Notes: generated from the letters alone by a model not told the origin. A stretch of DNA of 64,000 bases from Kingella denitrificans ATCC 33394 (GCF_000190695.1 NZ_GL870929.1:1457393-1521392), one strand, 5' to 3'; positions 37,497-46,819 are shown, counted from the first letter of the stretch. Translations and numbers: made by a program.

Positions 37497-37541
37497 AAAA
37501 AGCAGTCTGCACTTTTATTTTCCAAGGTGCAGGCTGCTTTT
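37497..37541. terminator. Uptake-sequence inverted pair, one arm variant
   Basis: AAAAAGCAGTCTGCAC (T for C in the core) and GTGCAGGCTGCTTTTAAA; lies between two convergent genes. Confidence 0.75.
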
Positions 37542-37617
37542 AAAGGTTTTTGCCAACCGTTCTTTCGCTTTTGTGGCGGAAGGGGGCGGTTGGTCGAAAA
37601 GGATATTATCCGTGCGC

Positions 37618-37881
37618 TTAATGCCATATAAGGCAGAATTGTGTTAAGAGCAGCAAGATTGCAAATAGGTCGGGGAAAAATACGGCAGCTAAAACCAATA
37701 GGGATACTGCTAAAATAAGCTGCGCTTTTGCCCAGTTGGCTTTGGTGGGCGATGTGCCGCCGCCGAATGCCCAAACAAGCAATATAATAATGCCGATTAA
37801 GGGCAGGTGGGCCAGAATCGTGCTGGCAATCCATTCGCCCGTGCTGATTTCATCGCGGGTTTCTTCATCGTAATGCGCCAT
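37618..37881 (-). CDS. Small two-helix membrane protein, unknown function
   Basis: An 87-residue protein starting MAHYDEETRDEISTGEWIAS with two hydrophobic helices (ILAHLPLIGIIILLVWAF and LILAVSLLVLAAVFFPDLFAILLL). AGGGA lies 6 bases before this ATG; an adjacent in-frame ATG (37884) is also possible, and the frame stays open 29 codons further up. The amphipathic charged N-terminus before a double membrane hairpin resembles many unnamed inner-membrane proteins. Its surroundings are noticeably A+T-rich. Confidence 0.65.
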   Translation of the reverse strand: MAHYDEETRDEISTGEWIASTILAHLPLIGIIILLVWAFGGGTSPTKANWAKAQLILAVSLLVLAAVFFPDLFAILLLLTQFCLIWH

Positions 37882-38089
37882 CATATTCCCTAAAATATCA
37901 AAAGTATTGGTTCGTTGCGATTTTAACATGAAAATCCGAATGTTAAATTGGAACAGATAATGCCGCATACTGCCGTTTGAAGCTGTTTATATTTAAATTG
38001 GACGTGTTGCAGGCAGCCTGCATATTGAATACGTGCGGCGCAATCATGTTAAAATGCGACATTTTCAAACGGCAACCGAAAGGACGATG

Positions 38090-38773
38090 ATGGAACTGGT
38101 GTTTATCCGCCACGGGCAGAGTGAATGGAACGCGAAAAACCTGTTTACAGGCTGGCGCGATGTGAAATTGAGCGAGCAGGGCATTGCCGAAGCGCAGGCG
38201 GCCGGCCGCAAGCTGGCGGAAGCGGGCTACGAGTTCGATATCGCCTTCACTTCCGTGCTGACGCGCGCGATTAAAACCTGTAATCTGGTGCTGGAAGAAT
38301 CCAACCAGCTGTTTGTGCCGCAAATCAAAACCTGGCGGCTGAACGAGCGCCATTACGGCGCATTGCAGGGCATGGACAAAAAGCAGACGGCGGAAAAATA
38401 CGGCGACGAGCAAGTGCACATTTGGCGCAGGAGCTACGACACACTGCCGCCGTTGCTGAGCCGCGACGATGAGTTTTCCGCCCACAAAGACCGCCGCTAT
38501 GCCGGCCTGCCTGCCGACGTTATTCCCGACGGCGAAAATCTGAAAGTGACTTTGGAGCGCGTGCTGCCGTTTTGGCACGATAAAATCGCACCGGCCATTT
38601 TGTCGGGCAAACGCGTTTTGGTGGCGGCACACGGCAACAGCCTGCGCGCATTGGCCAAGCATATCGAAGGCATTTCCGACGCGGACATTATGGGCTTGGA
38701 AATCCCGACCGGCCAGCCGCTGGTGTACCGTTTGGACGACCAACTGAACGTGTTGGAAAAATTCTATTTGTGA
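38090..38773 (+). CDS. gpmA: 2,3-bisphosphoglycerate-dependent phosphoglycerate mutase
   Basis: Glycolytic/gluconeogenic interconversion of 3- and 2-phosphoglycerate. The 227-residue protein has the phosphohistidine motif [10 protein letters not shown] (His8), [15 protein letters not shown] and [16 protein letters not shown]. Length is standard. AAGGACG precedes two adjacent ATG codons (38087 and 38090); either may start. TAAAAT at 38050-38055 may be its -10 box. Followed by a hairpin and a Correia-like element. Confidence 0.96.
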   Translation: MELVFIRHGQSEWNAKNLFTGWRDVKLSEQGIAEAQAAGRKLAEAGYEFDIAFTSVLTRAIKTCNLVLEESNQLFVPQIKTWRLNERHYGALQGMDKKQTAEKYGDEQVHIWRRSYDTLPPLLSRDDEFSAHKDRRYAGLPADVIPDGENLKVTLERVLPFWHDKIAPAILSGKRVLVAAHGNSLRALAKHIEGISDADIMGLEIPTGQPLVYRLDDQLNVLEKFYL

Positions 38774-38789
38774 TGTTTTAATGCAAAGG

Positions 38790-38829
38790 GTGCAGGCTGC
38801 TTTTGGTCGGTTCGAAAAGCAGCCTGCAC
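38790..38829. terminator. Uptake-sequence inverted pair, T tracts inside
   Basis: GGTGCAGGCTGCTTTT and AAAAGCAGCCTGCAC with a 9-10 base loop after the gpmA stop. Confidence 0.65.
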
Positions 38830-38833
38830 TTTG

Positions 38834-38939
38834 TATAGTGGATTAAAATGGCAATGATACGGCGTTGGCTCGCCTTGACGTACTATTTGTACGCCTTGCG
38901 GCTCGCCGCCTTGTCTCATTTTGATTTTAATCCACTATA
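38834..38939. mobile_element. Correia-like repeat element, full length (106 bp)
   Basis: Starts TATAGTGGATTAAAATGGCA and ends TTTTAATCCACTATA; the best-preserved copy, with perfect TATAGTGGATTA ends as in neisserial CREE. It separates gpmA from ruvC; its right end lies 25 bases upstream of the ruvC start and may form part of that promoter. Confidence 0.88.
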
Positions 38940-38963
38940 TTTTATTGAAAATACGGATAAATC

Positions 38964-39494
38964 ATGAGCAAACCCATCCGCATACTCGGCATCGACCCCG
39001 GCAGCCGCATTACCGGTTTCGGCGTTATCGACTGGCACGGGCGCGAGCCGGTCTATGTGGCTTCCGGCTGCATCAAAACGCTGCCGAACGATGAATTGGC
39101 CGGCCGAATCGGCATGATTGTGCGCGGCATTGGTGATTTGGTGGCGGAATACCGTCCGAATCAGGCGGCGGTGGAGCAGGTGTTTGTGAACGTGAACCCT
39201 GCCGCCACGCTGATGTTGGGGCAGGCGCGCGGGGCAGCGGTGGCCGCGTTGGTGCTGCGAGATTTGCCGGTGTATGAATACACGGCGCTGCAAGTGAAGC
39301 AGAGCGTGGTGGGGCAGGGCAAGGCAGCGAAGGAGCAGGTGCAGCACATGGTGGTGCAGATGCTGGGCTTGTCGGGCACGCCGCAGGCCGATGCAGCGGA
39401 CGGCTTGGCGGTGGCGATTACGCACGCGCTGCGGTCGCAGGGTTTGGCGCGGCAGCTGGGCGGATTGTCGATAAAGAACGGCCGGCTGCGTTGA
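38964..39494 (+). CDS. ruvC: Holliday junction endonuclease RuvC
   Basis: Resolvase that cuts Holliday junctions with RuvAB. The 176-residue product has the catalytic acid in [17 protein letters not shown] (Asp11), the second acidic motif [10 protein letters not shown] and the C-terminal [14 protein letters not shown] with its conserved acids. Family length normal. Not adjacent to ruvA or ruvB. A hairpin follows the stop. Confidence 0.96.
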   Translation: MSKPIRILGIDPGSRITGFGVIDWHGREPVYVASGCIKTLPNDELAGRIGMIVRGIGDLVAEYRPNQAAVEQVFVNVNPAATLMLGQARGAAVAALVLRDLPVYEYTALQVKQSVVGQGKAAKEQVQHMVVQMLGLSGTPQADAADGLAVAITHALRSQGLARQLGGLSIKNGRLR

Positions 39495-39504
39495 GCCGCT
39501 ATTC

Positions 39505-39547
39505 AAAAAGCAGCCTGCACTTTGGGAATCGGAGTGCAGGCTGCTTT
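39505..39547 (+). terminator. Uptake-sequence inverted pair
   Basis: AAAAAGCAGCCTGCAC and GTGCAGGCTGCTTTTC after the ruvC stop. Confidence 0.85.
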
Positions 39548-39631
39548 TCATTGAATCATTTAATAGGATGCCGCCGTCTGTCTCTCCCTGTGGGGCAAAC
39601 CCGAATGGGAATCGCACATTGACAGGCAGCG

Positions 39632-39656
39632 CATGGCGTATCGCCGCCATACCCAC
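39632..39656. repeat. Short palindromic repeat, copy 3
   Basis: CATGGCGTATCGCCGCCATA followed by CCCAC. ATGGCG pairs with CGCCAT. Same orientation as 47956-47982. It sits in a roughly 290-base gene-free gap between two uptake-sequence hairpins. Confidence 0.6.
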
Positions 39657-39723
39657 TCTATTTAAGGCGCACCCCACACAGAAACAGGTGCAGACGGCTG
39701 TTGCGATACAGCTTTCGCCGCAT

Positions 39724-39766
39724 AAAAAGCAGCCTGCACTTCGATGTTCCAAAGTGCAGGCTGCTT
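39724..39766. terminator. Uptake-sequence inverted pair
   Basis: AAAAAGCAGCCTGCAC and GTGCAGGCTGCTTTC, just beyond the stop of the tiny lipoprotein gene on the minus strand. Confidence 0.75.
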
Positions 39767-39785
39767 TCGATGGGTGCGGCAGGCG

Positions 39786-39995
39786 TTATTTCGGCAGGAT
39801 GGCGTGCTGCACGGGGCGCGATTCGTGGTAATGCGTGTTTTGCGATGCCGCGCCGTTGGTGTAGTAAACACCTGTGCCGTTAGGATATTTTTGGCGCAGC
39901 GCCGTGCCACCGTTTTCGGTTTGGTAGGTTTCCCAAGTGCAGGCTGCCGCGAGCGAGCAGGCAAGGGCAAGGCAGAACAGGGTGGATAATTTCAT
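39786..39995 (-). CDS. Tiny lipoprotein, unknown function
   Basis: A 69-residue predicted lipoprotein: signal peptide MKLSTLFCLALACSLAAAC with the lipidated cysteine at residue 19, then a short mature part (TWETYQTENGGTALRQKYPN, GTGVYYTNGAASQNTHY). Similar tiny lipoproteins of the Neisseriaceae are unnamed. An uptake core (39938) overlaps the lipobox codons (AAACTWE), so the DUS supplies part of the signal peptide end. AGGGACG lies before the ATG. Confidence 0.65.
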   Translation of the reverse strand: MKLSTLFCLALACSLAAACTWETYQTENGGTALRQKYPNGTGVYYTNGAASQNTHYHESRPVQHAILPK

Positions 39996-40173
39996 GGCAT
40001 CGTCCCTTTAAAATTGAGTGAATAAGCTGAATTTTAAACCTTTTCGGGCAGCCTGCACATCAAAATTTGGTATAAGGCAGCCGGACGGTGCGCTTTTTTC
40101 ATACCCAGCGGCAGGCAACTGCGTTACAATGGCCGCTTGTTTTCATTTCTTATCAAAAGGAAGGATGCAGCAT

Positions 40174-41352
40174 ATGGATACTGATATTTTAGTGGTGGGC
40201 GCCGGCCCCGCAGGTTTGGCGTTTGCACGACAATTCAAAGACAGCCGCCTGCGGATTACCGTTATCGAAAAAGCGCCGTTGGAAAGCCTGCAAAATCCGG
40301 CATACGACGGCCGCGAAATCGCCCTGACACACCGTTCGCGCGAAATTATGCAGCATTTGGGCATGTGGCAGCGCATTCCCGAAAACGAGATTTACCGCCT
40401 GCGCGATGCGAAAGTGTATAACGGCACTTCGGATTACACGCTGCACTTTCCCGAACCGACCAAAGCGCGCGGCGGCAAAACCGACCGCTTGGGCAACCTG
40501 ATTTCCAACCACAACATCCGCCGCGCGGCTTATGAAGAAGTGGCGCAAATGCCGAATGTGGAACTGCGTTGCGGCGTGGGCGTGAAAAGCGTGGAAACCA
40601 ACGAAAACCGCGCCTTGGTGGAACTGGAAAACGGCGACACGCTGACCGCCAAACTGCTGGTGGCCGCCGACAGCCGTTTGTCGCAAACCCGCCGCCAGCT
40701 GGGCATTGCCGCTGATATGCACGATTTCGGCCGCACGGTCATCGTGTTCCGCACCAAACACACGATTTCCAACCAGCACACTGCCAGCGAATGCTTTTTC
40801 TATGGCCGCACGCTGGCATTGCTGCCGCTGGAAGAGCATTTGACCAACTGCGTCATCACCATTTCCAACACCAAAGCGCACGAACTTTTGGATTTGCCGC
40901 CGGAACAGTTGGCCAAAGAAGCGCAGAAAATGCTGGGCGGCCGCCTGGGCGAAATGGAAATTGCCGGCACGGTGCACACTTATCCGCTGGTGGGCGTGCA
41001 CGCCGCCAAGTTCTACGGCACGCGCTGCGCGTTGATTGGCGATGCGGCGGTGGGCATGCACCCGGTAACGGCGCACGGCTACAACCTGGGCTTGGAAAGC
41101 ACGGATATCCTGTCGCGCCAGATTTTGAAAGCAGATGCGGCCGGCAAAGACATTGGCAGCAAAGACGTGCTGGAAGTCTATAACGTACAGCACCAACTGC
41201 ACACGCGGCCGCTGTATCACGGCACGAACGCGATGGTAACCTTCTTCACCACCGAACACGCGCCGGTGAAACTGCTGCGCGGCGCGGTGCTGCGCGTGAG
41301 CAACAATCTGCTGCCGCTGAAGAAAATCATCAGCAAACAACTGACGGGTTGA
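40174..41352 (+). CDS. ubiM: FAD-dependent ubiquinone hydroxylase, UbiM-like
   Basis: A 392-residue flavin monooxygenase of the UbiH/COQ6 family. GAGPAG (residues 9-14) binds the FAD ADP part, DGREIALTHRS follows, and GDAAVGMHPVTAHGYNLGLE is the second FAD motif. The pattern fits UbiM, the broad ring hydroxylase described in Neisseria, which would supply ubiquinone to the Nuo complex downstream. The ATG at 40174 is preferred: AGGAAGG lies 9 bases before it, whereas the ATG at 40165 has no spacing. A different member of the family cannot be excluded. Confidence 0.85.
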   Translation: MDTDILVVGAGPAGLAFARQFKDSRLRITVIEKAPLESLQNPAYDGREIALTHRSREIMQHLGMWQRIPENEIYRLRDAKVYNGTSDYTLHFPEPTKARGGKTDRLGNLISNHNIRRAAYEEVAQMPNVELRCGVGVKSVETNENRALVELENGDTLTAKLLVAADSRLSQTRRQLGIAADMHDFGRTVIVFRTKHTISNQHTASECFFYGRTLALLPLEEHLTNCVITISNTKAHELLDLPPEQLAKEAQKMLGGRLGEMEIAGTVHTYPLVGVHAAKFYGTRCALIGDAAVGMHPVTAHGYNLGLESTDILSRQILKADAAGKDIGSKDVLEVYNVQHQLHTRPLYHGTNAMVTFFTTEHAPVKLLRGAVLRVSNNLLPLKKIISKQLTG

Positions 41353-41366
41353 TTGTCCGCCGCTCA

Positions 41367-41413
41367 AAAAGCAGCCTGCACTTTAAAAAAGGGGGAGTGC
41401 AGGCTGCTTTTTT
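41367..41413 (+). terminator. Uptake-sequence inverted pair
   Basis: AAAAAGCAGCCTGCAC and GTGCAGGCTGCTTTTTT after ubiM. Confidence 0.85.
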
Positions 41414-41462
41414 ATGCCCTGACGACGTATCCATGCAGGTTTTGCAGTATTTGTTCACATGA

Positions 41463-41471
41463 TTATCCACA
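41463..41471 (+). promoter_or_regulatory. DnaA-box-like motif
   Basis: TTATCCACA, an exact match to the DnaA-box consensus, in the ubiM-rnpB gap. Confidence 0.4.
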
Positions 41472-41666
41472 GGTCGGCAGGCGGACGGCGGTTCGTGGAA
41501 TGCTTGTTATGCTGGTCGGCAGGTGGAAGAAGCGGGGTGTTGGTAATTTATTGTTTCAAATAAAATTTGTGAAAATTAAAACTCACGCTGCAACGTGCAG
41601 GCTGCTTTTTACCGTGCCGCAGAATCCCGGCAATACGGCTGTGGTCTTCAGATATCGCGCGCCTAT

Positions 41667-41675
41667 TTATCCACA
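41667..41675 (+). promoter_or_regulatory. DnaA-box-like motif
   Basis: A second exact TTATCCACA, 204 bases from the first and in the same orientation. Confidence 0.4.
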
Positions 41676-41748
41676 GAAATATCCGCCCCGTGCAAATGCG
41701 GGAGTGCAGGCTGCTTTTTGCCGCCGCCGCAAACGGTACCGACCGTGC

Positions 41749-41754
41749 TATAAT
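41749..41754 (+). promoter_or_regulatory. -10 box of rnpB
   Basis: TATAAT seven bases before the expected 5' end of RNase P RNA. No good -35 hexamer at 17 bases was found. Confidence 0.65.
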
Positions 41755-41761
41755 CCGCGCC

Positions 41762-42114
41762 GCAGGTGGAACAGACAGTCGCCGCGTGGCAACACGGGGA
41801 GGAAAGTCCGGGCTGCACAGAGCAGGATGCCGGCTAACGGCCGGGTGCGGCAACGCAACGGAAAGTGGCACAGAAAGCCAAACCGCCGATGGTCGGGGCA
41901 ACCCGAATCAGGTAAGGGTGAAAAGGTGCGGTAAGAGCGCACCGCGCAACTGGCAACAGCTTGCGGCAGGCAAAACCCCATCCGCAGCAAGACCAAACAG
42001 AACGCATTGACGCTGCTCGCCGAGCGTTCGGGTAGGTTGCTCGAATCTTGCGGCAACGCAAGGTCTAGATGAATGACTGTCCAACGACAGAACCCGGCTT
42101 ATCGTTTTACCTGC
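41762..42114 (+). ncRNA. rnpB: RNase P RNA, bacterial class A
   Basis: Catalytic RNA that matures tRNA 5' ends. Recognised by its conserved blocks in order: GAGGAAAGTCCGGGC, the AGAAAGCCAAACCGCCGATG region, CAGGTAAGGGTGAAAAGGTG with CGGTAAGAGCGCACCGCG, TCTAGATGAATGACTG and ACAGAACCCGGCTTATCG. The ends are set by the P1 pair GCAGGT (41762) and ACCTGC (42109-42114). About 353 nucleotides, close to the E. coli size. Confidence 0.95.
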
Positions 42115-42125
42115 CCCGATAACCG

Positions 42126-42168
42126 AAAGCAGCCTGCACGCTTTCCAGTCCCGTGCAGGCTGCTTTTT
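42126..42168 (+). terminator. Uptake-sequence inverted pair after rnpB
   Basis: GAAAGCAGCCTGCAC and GTGCAGGCTGCTTTTTTG 12 bases past the P1 helix; an RNA gene ended by a DUS hairpin. Confidence 0.85.
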
Positions 42169-42365
42169 TGTCAATGAAAACAAGCAAAAGCCACATCGGC
42201 ATCAATAAACACCGCCCAATGCACACACAAATGGGAATAAATATCATTACCGTATTGAAAATATTGGAACTTTTTACAGAAATTTGACTGCAACAGCTTC
42301 AAAAGAACATAAAAAATCGTTAAAATAGCAAATTACACAAATTAACCATTTTGCAGGTGCAAAAT

Positions 42366-42734
42366 ATGTTGGCCAACTATTTTCCCGTTTTAATCTTCGC
42401 CATTATCGGCCTGATTGCCGGTATCGTCTTCATTTTGCTCGGCACGTTTTTAGGCCCCAAGCGCCACTACGCCGAAAAAGACACCCCCTTCGAATGCGGC
42501 TTTGAAGCCTTTGAAAACGCGCGCATGAAGTTTGACGTGCGCTATTATCTGGTCGCCATCCTGTTTATTTTGTTCGACCTCGAAGTCGCCTTCATGGTGC
42601 CCTGGGCAGTGGTGTATAAAGACCTGATGGCCGACACGGGCGCGTATGCGTTCTGGTCGATGCTGGTGTTCATTGTGGTGCTCACAGTGGGCTTTGTTTA
42701 CGAATGGAAAAAAGGTGCGCTCGAATGGGAATAG
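42366..42734 (+). CDS. nuoA: NADH-quinone oxidoreductase subunit A
   Basis: Small inner-membrane subunit of proton-pumping complex I. The 122-residue protein has three helices and the conserved loop [21 protein letters not shown] between helices 1 and 2. I start it at ATG 42366 (AGGTG 8 bases before) rather than an upstream TTG. First gene of the nuo operon; possible promoter elements are TTGACT (42284-42289) and TAAAAT (42321-42326), though their spacing is not ideal. Its end overlaps nuoB. Confidence 0.95.
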   Translation: MLANYFPVLIFAIIGLIAGIVFILLGTFLGPKRHYAEKDTPFECGFEAFENARMKFDVRYYLVAILFILFDLEVAFMVPWAVVYKDLMADTGAYAFWSMLVFIVVLTVGFVYEWKKGALEWE

Positions 42735-43204
42735 AAGGTGTTTTGAACAAAGGCTTCGTAACCGCCAGCGCGGATACGGTGTTGAACTATGTCCGCACGG
42801 GCTCGCTCTGGCCGGTTACTTTCGGCTTGGCATGCTGCGCGGTGGAAATGATGCACGCCGGTATGGCGCGCTACGACCTTGACCGCTTCGGCATCATCTT
42901 CCGTCCGTCCCCCCGTCAGGCCGATTTGATGATTGTGGCCGGCACGCTCACCAACAAAATGGCGCCCGCCCTGCGCCGCGTGTACGACCAAATGGCCGAG
43001 CCGCGCTGGGTGCTGTCAATGGGTTCGTGCGCCAACGGCGGCGGCTACTACCACTATTCCTATTCCGTGGTGCGCGGCGCAGACCGCGTCGTGCCGGTGG
43101 ACGTGTATGTGCCCGGCTGCCCGCCCACCGCCGAAGCCCTGCTGTACGGCCTTATCCAGCTTCAGGGCAAAATTAAACGCACCTGCACGATTGCGCGGAA
43201 CTAG
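42725..43204 (+). CDS. nuoB: NADH-quinone oxidoreductase subunit B
   Basis: Peripheral-arm subunit carrying iron-sulfur cluster N2, the last electron donor to quinone. The 159-residue product shows its four-cysteine signature: [19 protein letters not shown] and [11 protein letters not shown]. It starts at MGIEGVLNK inside the end of nuoA. After it comes a large uptake-sequence inverted pair and three genes unrelated to complex I before nuoC. Confidence 0.96.
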   Translation: MGIEGVLNKGFVTASADTVLNYVRTGSLWPVTFGLACCAVEMMHAGMARYDLDRFGIIFRPSPRQADLMIVAGTLTNKMAPALRRVYDQMAEPRWVLSMGSCANGGGYYHYSYSVVRGADRVVPVDVYVPGCPPTAEALLYGLIQLQGKIKRTCTIARN

Positions 43205-43205
43205 G

Positions 43206-43260
43206 GTGCAGGCTGCTTTTGGAACGATGGCAGCCTGAAACCGAAAAAAGCAGCCTGCAC
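43206..43260. repeat. Uptake-sequence inverted pair inside the nuo operon
   Basis: GGTGCAGGCTGCTTTT and AAAAAAGCAGCCTGCAC with a loop of about 25 bases that itself contains GGCAGCCTGAAA. The arms are in the reverse arrangement, with no outward T tract, and could weaken or process the transcript after nuoB without ending it. Confidence 0.65.
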
Positions 43261-43277
43261 ATTATAAAGAAAGCAAA

Positions 43278-43673
43278 ATGGCCATTACTTACGACCAACG
43301 CCGTCCCGAAATCGACGACATCATCGCCATTTGCCAAAGCAGCGGCATCAAACGCCCCGTTCAGGATGCCGACCGCATCCGCGAGATGTACCGCCACGCC
43401 AATCTCGTCATCACTGCATGGGACGGCGAAAAGCCCGTCGGCATTGCCCGCGCGCTGACCGATTTCAGCTACTGCTGCTACCTGTCCGATTTGGCCGTGC
43501 GCGCCGAATACCAGCACCAAGGCATCGGCAAACGCCTGATTGGCGAAGTGAAACAGGCGGTCGGCGAACAAAGTATGCTGCTCCTGCTTTCCGCCCCCGC
43601 GGCCATGGGCTATTACCCGAAAATCGGTATGCAAACCGTGTCCAACGGCTTTATGATTAAACGGACGGAATAG
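43278..43673 (+). CDS. GNAT family N-acetyltransferase
   Basis: A 131-residue acetyl-CoA-dependent transferase. The core pattern is present: DEIDDIIAICQSS-like N-terminus, YLSDLAVRAEYQHQGIGKRLIGEV (acetyl-CoA binding loop QHQGIG) and SAPAAMGYYPKIGMQ. Substrate unknown. It sits between nuoB and nuoC, first of three cargo genes there. Confidence 0.85.
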   Translation: MAITYDQRRPEIDDIIAICQSSGIKRPVQDADRIREMYRHANLVITAWDGEKPVGIARALTDFSYCCYLSDLAVRAEYQHQGIGKRLIGEVKQAVGEQSMLLLLSAPAAMGYYPKIGMQTVSNGFMIKRTE

Positions 43674-43711
43674 CAGAGGCGTTTCAGACAACCTTAAATC
43701 AAGGAAAATTC

Positions 43712-44464
43712 ATGCAATCAAAAATCATCGAATATCAAGGTGCGATGCTACACTACCAAATTGGCGGCAAGGAAACGGCTTCTGTTATCGTGCTGCTGCA
43801 CGGCGGTTTCGGTTCGATTGCCGACTTTGCCTCGCTGCTGCCGCGTTTGCAGCAACACTACCGCGTGATTGCGATAGATACGCGCGGACACGGGTGCTCC
43901 ACACTCGGCACGGCCGAGCTGACCTATGCTCAAGCTGCTGATGATGTGCGTCACATCCTGCGGCGCGAAGGCGTGGAGAAATACAGCCTGTTCGGATTCA
44001 GCGACGGCGGAACAACTGCCTACCGATTGGGCGCGGAAGACAAAAATATCGAAAAAATCATTACCGTAGGCGCGGAATGGCACAAAAAGCACTTGGATGG
44101 TGTCCGCCCGATGTTTGAAGCGATAAACAGTGGCTTTGTAAAAGAAAATCTGCCCGAAAAGCTCGCCGCCTATCAGGCAGCCAACCCCAAGCCTGATGCG
44201 GAAAAATGGGCGGCGGCATTGAAAGCCATGTGGCTGGATGAGGGCGCAAGCGGCTATCCCAACGAAAACATCCGCCAAATCCAAGCCCCCGTGCTGGCCA
44301 TACGCGGAGAAGCTGATTTCCTATTCGCCTTTGACGACTGGACTGAACTGAAAACCGAATTGCCCGATGTGCATTTAATGAATGTGCCGTTTGCCGCACA
44401 CGAAGCCGTGAAAGAGCAGCCTGAAATCGTATGGGCGGCCGTGCAGGCATTTCAGGCAGCCTGA
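43712..44464 (+). CDS. Alpha/beta-fold hydrolase
   Basis: A 250-residue hydrolase: oxyanion-site LLHGGFG, DTRGHGCS, nucleophile elbow GFSDGG with Ser97, and a C-terminal His in PFAAHEAVKE that would complete the triad. Substrate unknown; relatives include esterases and C-C hydrolases. Its stop is overlapped by AGGCAGCCTGAA, the other Kingella uptake dialect. Cargo in the nuo operon. Confidence 0.85.
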   Translation: MQSKIIEYQGAMLHYQIGGKETASVIVLLHGGFGSIADFASLLPRLQQHYRVIAIDTRGHGCSTLGTAELTYAQAADDVRHILRREGVEKYSLFGFSDGGTTAYRLGAEDKNIEKIITVGAEWHKKHLDGVRPMFEAINSGFVKENLPEKLAAYQAANPKPDAEKWAAALKAMWLDEGASGYPNENIRQIQAPVLAIRGEADFLFAFDDWTELKTELPDVHLMNVPFAAHEAVKEQPEIVWAAVQAFQAA

Positions 44465-44478
44465 AAAATCATATCGGG

Positions 44479-44931
44479 ATGCGCACCGGCACCAAACCAA
44501 AGACATTTAAGGAAATAGCAGTGGCACTCTATGCAGATGGTAACGGCAAATACCAAAAAGAATATGATGAGTTATGGAGTGCGTTTGTGCCTGAGTCAGG
44601 CAGTGCCACAAGTTTGCAAGGCGAACTTGTGCGTTTGATTGGCAGGCTGGCCAGCGAATATTACCGTAATGGCAACATGAACTGGGAACTTGGCTATCAA
44701 AACATGGCGCATTGCCTGCAAGCCGAATTAAATAAAGCCTTCCCTGAAAAACGAGAAATCATTAACGGTATTGTTGCCCGTATTATTTCTGATGCCGAGA
44801 CAGGCGAATGCGACTACCGGGATGATGAAGACGAATACGATATCCTTACGGATTATGTCGTTGAGTTTTGCCAAAAATATCTGGAAATGATCCCGAATAA
44901 TTGCCCCAAAATTTACGGATACGATTTTTAA
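44479..44931 (+). CDS. Hypothetical protein, unknown function
   Basis: A 150-residue acidic soluble protein starting MRTGTKPKTFKEIAVALYAD. It is mostly helical, with an Asp/Glu-rich patch (TGECDYRDDEDEYDILTDY) near the end. No family recognised; an immunity- or toxin-neutralising-type small acidic protein is one possibility but unproven. Composition is richer in A+T than flanking nuo genes (24 G/C in the sample 44521-44580). It is 14 bases after the hydrolase stop and is the third cargo gene before nuoC. Confidence 0.65.
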   Translation: MRTGTKPKTFKEIAVALYADGNGKYQKEYDELWSAFVPESGSATSLQGELVRLIGRLASEYYRNGNMNWELGYQNMAHCLQAELNKAFPEKREIINGIVARIISDAETGECDYRDDEDEYDILTDYVVEFCQKYLEMIPNNCPKIYGYDF

Positions 44932-44982
44932 AATTTTCAGGCGAACTGAAAAAACCAACACCCCAAAACTAGGAAACGTACC

Positions 44983-45570
44983 ATGCACGTTTTAGACCTA
45001 AAAGCAGCCTGCACCCGCATACTGGGCGGCAAGGCGGACAACATTATTCTCGCATTCGGCGAACTCACCGTCGAATGCCGTCCCGAGCACTATCTCGACA
45101 TCATGCAGACCCTGCGCGACCATGCCGAGCTGCATTTTGAAACACTGATTGACCTGTGCGGCGTGGATTACAGCACCTACAAAAACCAAGAATGGCACGG
45201 CAAACGCTTCGCCGTGGTCAGCCAACTGTTGTCTGTGCAAAACAATCAGCGCGTGCGCGTGCGCGTGTGGGCGGACGACGACAGCTTCCCCATCGTCCAC
45301 ACCGTTACCCACCTGTATAACGGCGCAGACTGGTACGAGCGCGAAGCCTTCGATATGTACGGCATTATCTTCAACGAACACCCCGATTTGCGCCGCATCC
45401 TGACCGACTACGGCTTTGTCGGCCACCCGTTCCGCAAAGACTTCCCCGTGTCCGGCCATGTGGAAATGCGTTATGACGAAACTGAAAAACGCGTTATTTA
45501 TCAACCCGTAACCATTGAGCCGCGCGAAATCACGCCGCGCGTTGTCCGCGAGGAGAACTACGGTGGCTAA
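44983..45570 (+). CDS. nuoC: NADH-quinone oxidoreductase subunit C
   Basis: Peripheral-arm subunit linking the hydrogenase-like module. The 195-residue protein has [41 protein letters not shown] and GHPFRKDFP, typical of separate NuoC. Its codons 6-11 are an uptake core (KAACTR), meaning the DUS is part of the N-terminal coding sequence. It ends overlapping nuoD by eight bases. Confidence 0.96.
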   Translation: MHVLDLKAACTRILGGKADNIILAFGELTVECRPEHYLDIMQTLRDHAELHFETLIDLCGVDYSTYKNQEWHGKRFAVVSQLLSVQNNQRVRVRVWADDDSFPIVHTVTHLYNGADWYEREAFDMYGIIFNEHPDLRRILTDYGFVGHPFRKDFPVSGHVEMRYDETEKRVIYQPVTIEPREITPRVVREENYGG

Positions 45571-46819
45571 ACTCAGAAACTACACCATCAACTTCGGCCC
45601 GCAGCACCCCGCCGCCCACGGCGTATTGCGCATGATTTTGGAATTGGACGGCGAACAAATCGTCCGCGCCGACCCGCATATCGGCTTGCTGCACCGCGGC
45701 ACGGAAAAATTGGCCGAAACCAAAACCTACCTGCAGGCCCTGCCGTATATGGACCGTTTGGACTACGTTTCCATGATGGTTAACGAGCAGGCCTATTGCC
45801 TTGCCGTGGAAAAGTTGCTCGGATTGGAAATCCCCATCCGCGCCAAATACATCCGCACCATGTTCGCCGAAGTAACGCGCATCCTGAACCACCTGATGGG
45901 CGTCGGCTCGCACGCGCTGGATATTGGCGCGATGACCGCGATTCTGTATGCCTTCCGCGACCGCGAAGAGCTGATGGATTTGTACGAAGCCGTGTCCGGC
46001 GCACGCATGCACGCCGCGTATTTCCGCATCGGCGGCGTGTACCGCGACCTGCCCGATTTCATGCCGAAATACGAAAAAAGCAAATTCCGCAGCGCGAAAG
46101 TGTTGAAAGAACTCAACGCTTCCCGCGAAGGCACCATGCTCGACTTTATCGACGCCTTCTGCGAACGCTTCCCCAAAAACATCGACACGCTGGAAACCCT
46201 GCTCACTGACAACCGTATTTGGAAACAGCGTACGGTCGGCATCGGCGTGGTTTCCCCTGAGCGCGCGCTGCAAAAAGGCTTCACCGGCGTGATGCTGCGC
46301 GGTTCCGGCGTGGAATGGGACGTGCGCAAAAAACAACCGTATGAAGTGTACGACCAAATCGATTTTGACATCCCCGTCGGCGTGAACGGCGACTGTTATG
46401 ACCGCTATCTCTGCCGCATGGCCGAAATGCGCCAGTCCGTCCGCATCATCAAGCAGTGCGCCGACTGGCTGCGTGCGAACCCCGGCCTGCCCGTGATTAC
46501 CGACAACCACAAAGTCGCCCCGCCCAAACGCACCGAAATGAAGCAGGGCATGGAAGATCTGATTCACCATTTCAAACTGTTTACCGAAGGCATGCACGTG
46601 CCCGAAGGCGAAACCTACACCGCCGTGGAACACCCCAAAGGCGAATTCGGCGTGTACATCATCTCGGACGGCGCGAACAAGCCCTACCGCCTGAAAATCC
46701 GCGCCCCCGGCTTTGCCCACCTGCAAGGCATGGACGAAATGGCGCGCGGCCACCTGCTCGCCGACGTGGTGGCGATTATCGGCACGCAGGATATCGTATT
46801 CGGGGAAGTGGACAGATAA
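45563..46819 (+). CDS. nuoD: NADH-quinone oxidoreductase subunit D
   Basis: Peripheral-arm subunit forming the quinone pocket with NuoB. The 418-residue product starts at GTG ([19 protein letters not shown]), preceded by [19 protein letters not shown] and the C-terminal [12 protein letters not shown] are diagnostic. Translationally coupled to nuoC by overlap. An EVE-like cargo gene follows. Confidence 0.97.
   Translation: MAKLRNYTINFGPQHPAAHGVLRMILELDGEQIVRADPHIGLLHRGTEKLAETKTYLQALPYMDRLDYVSMMVNEQAYCLAVEKLLGLEIPIRAKYIRTMFAEVTRILNHLMGVGSHALDIGAMTAILYAFRDREELMDLYEAVSGARMHAAYFRIGGVYRDLPDFMPKYEKSKFRSAKVLKELNASREGTMLDFIDAFCERFPKNIDTLETLLTDNRIWKQRTVGIGVVSPERALQKGFTGVMLRGSGVEWDVRKKQPYEVYDQIDFDIPVGVNGDCYDRYLCRMAEMRQSVRIIKQCADWLRANPGLPVITDNHKVAPPKRTEMKQGMEDLIHHFKLFTEGMHVPEGETYTAVEHPKGEFGVYIISDGANKPYRLKIRAPGFAHLQGMDEMARGHLLADVVAIIGTQDIVFGEVDR

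Larger units (their letters stand above)
41353..41761. other. Gene-free region between ubiM and rnpB
   Basis: About 410 bases without a credible gene. It holds a hairpin terminator (41367-41413), two perfect TTATCCACA motifs (41463-41471 and 41667-41675), an A+T-rich tract around 41545-41580, and two single uptake cores (41597-41606 and 41705-41714). Confidence 0.6.

Noticed and set aside
41463..41675. Chromosome replication origin
   Set aside because: Only two DnaA boxes, no dnaA/dnaN nearby and no cluster of 13-mers; kept only as DnaA-box-like motifs.
43206..43260. Strict terminator ending the nuo operon after nuoB
   Set aside because: The arms lack an outward T tract and the essential nuo genes continue downstream on the same strand, so full termination is unlikely.
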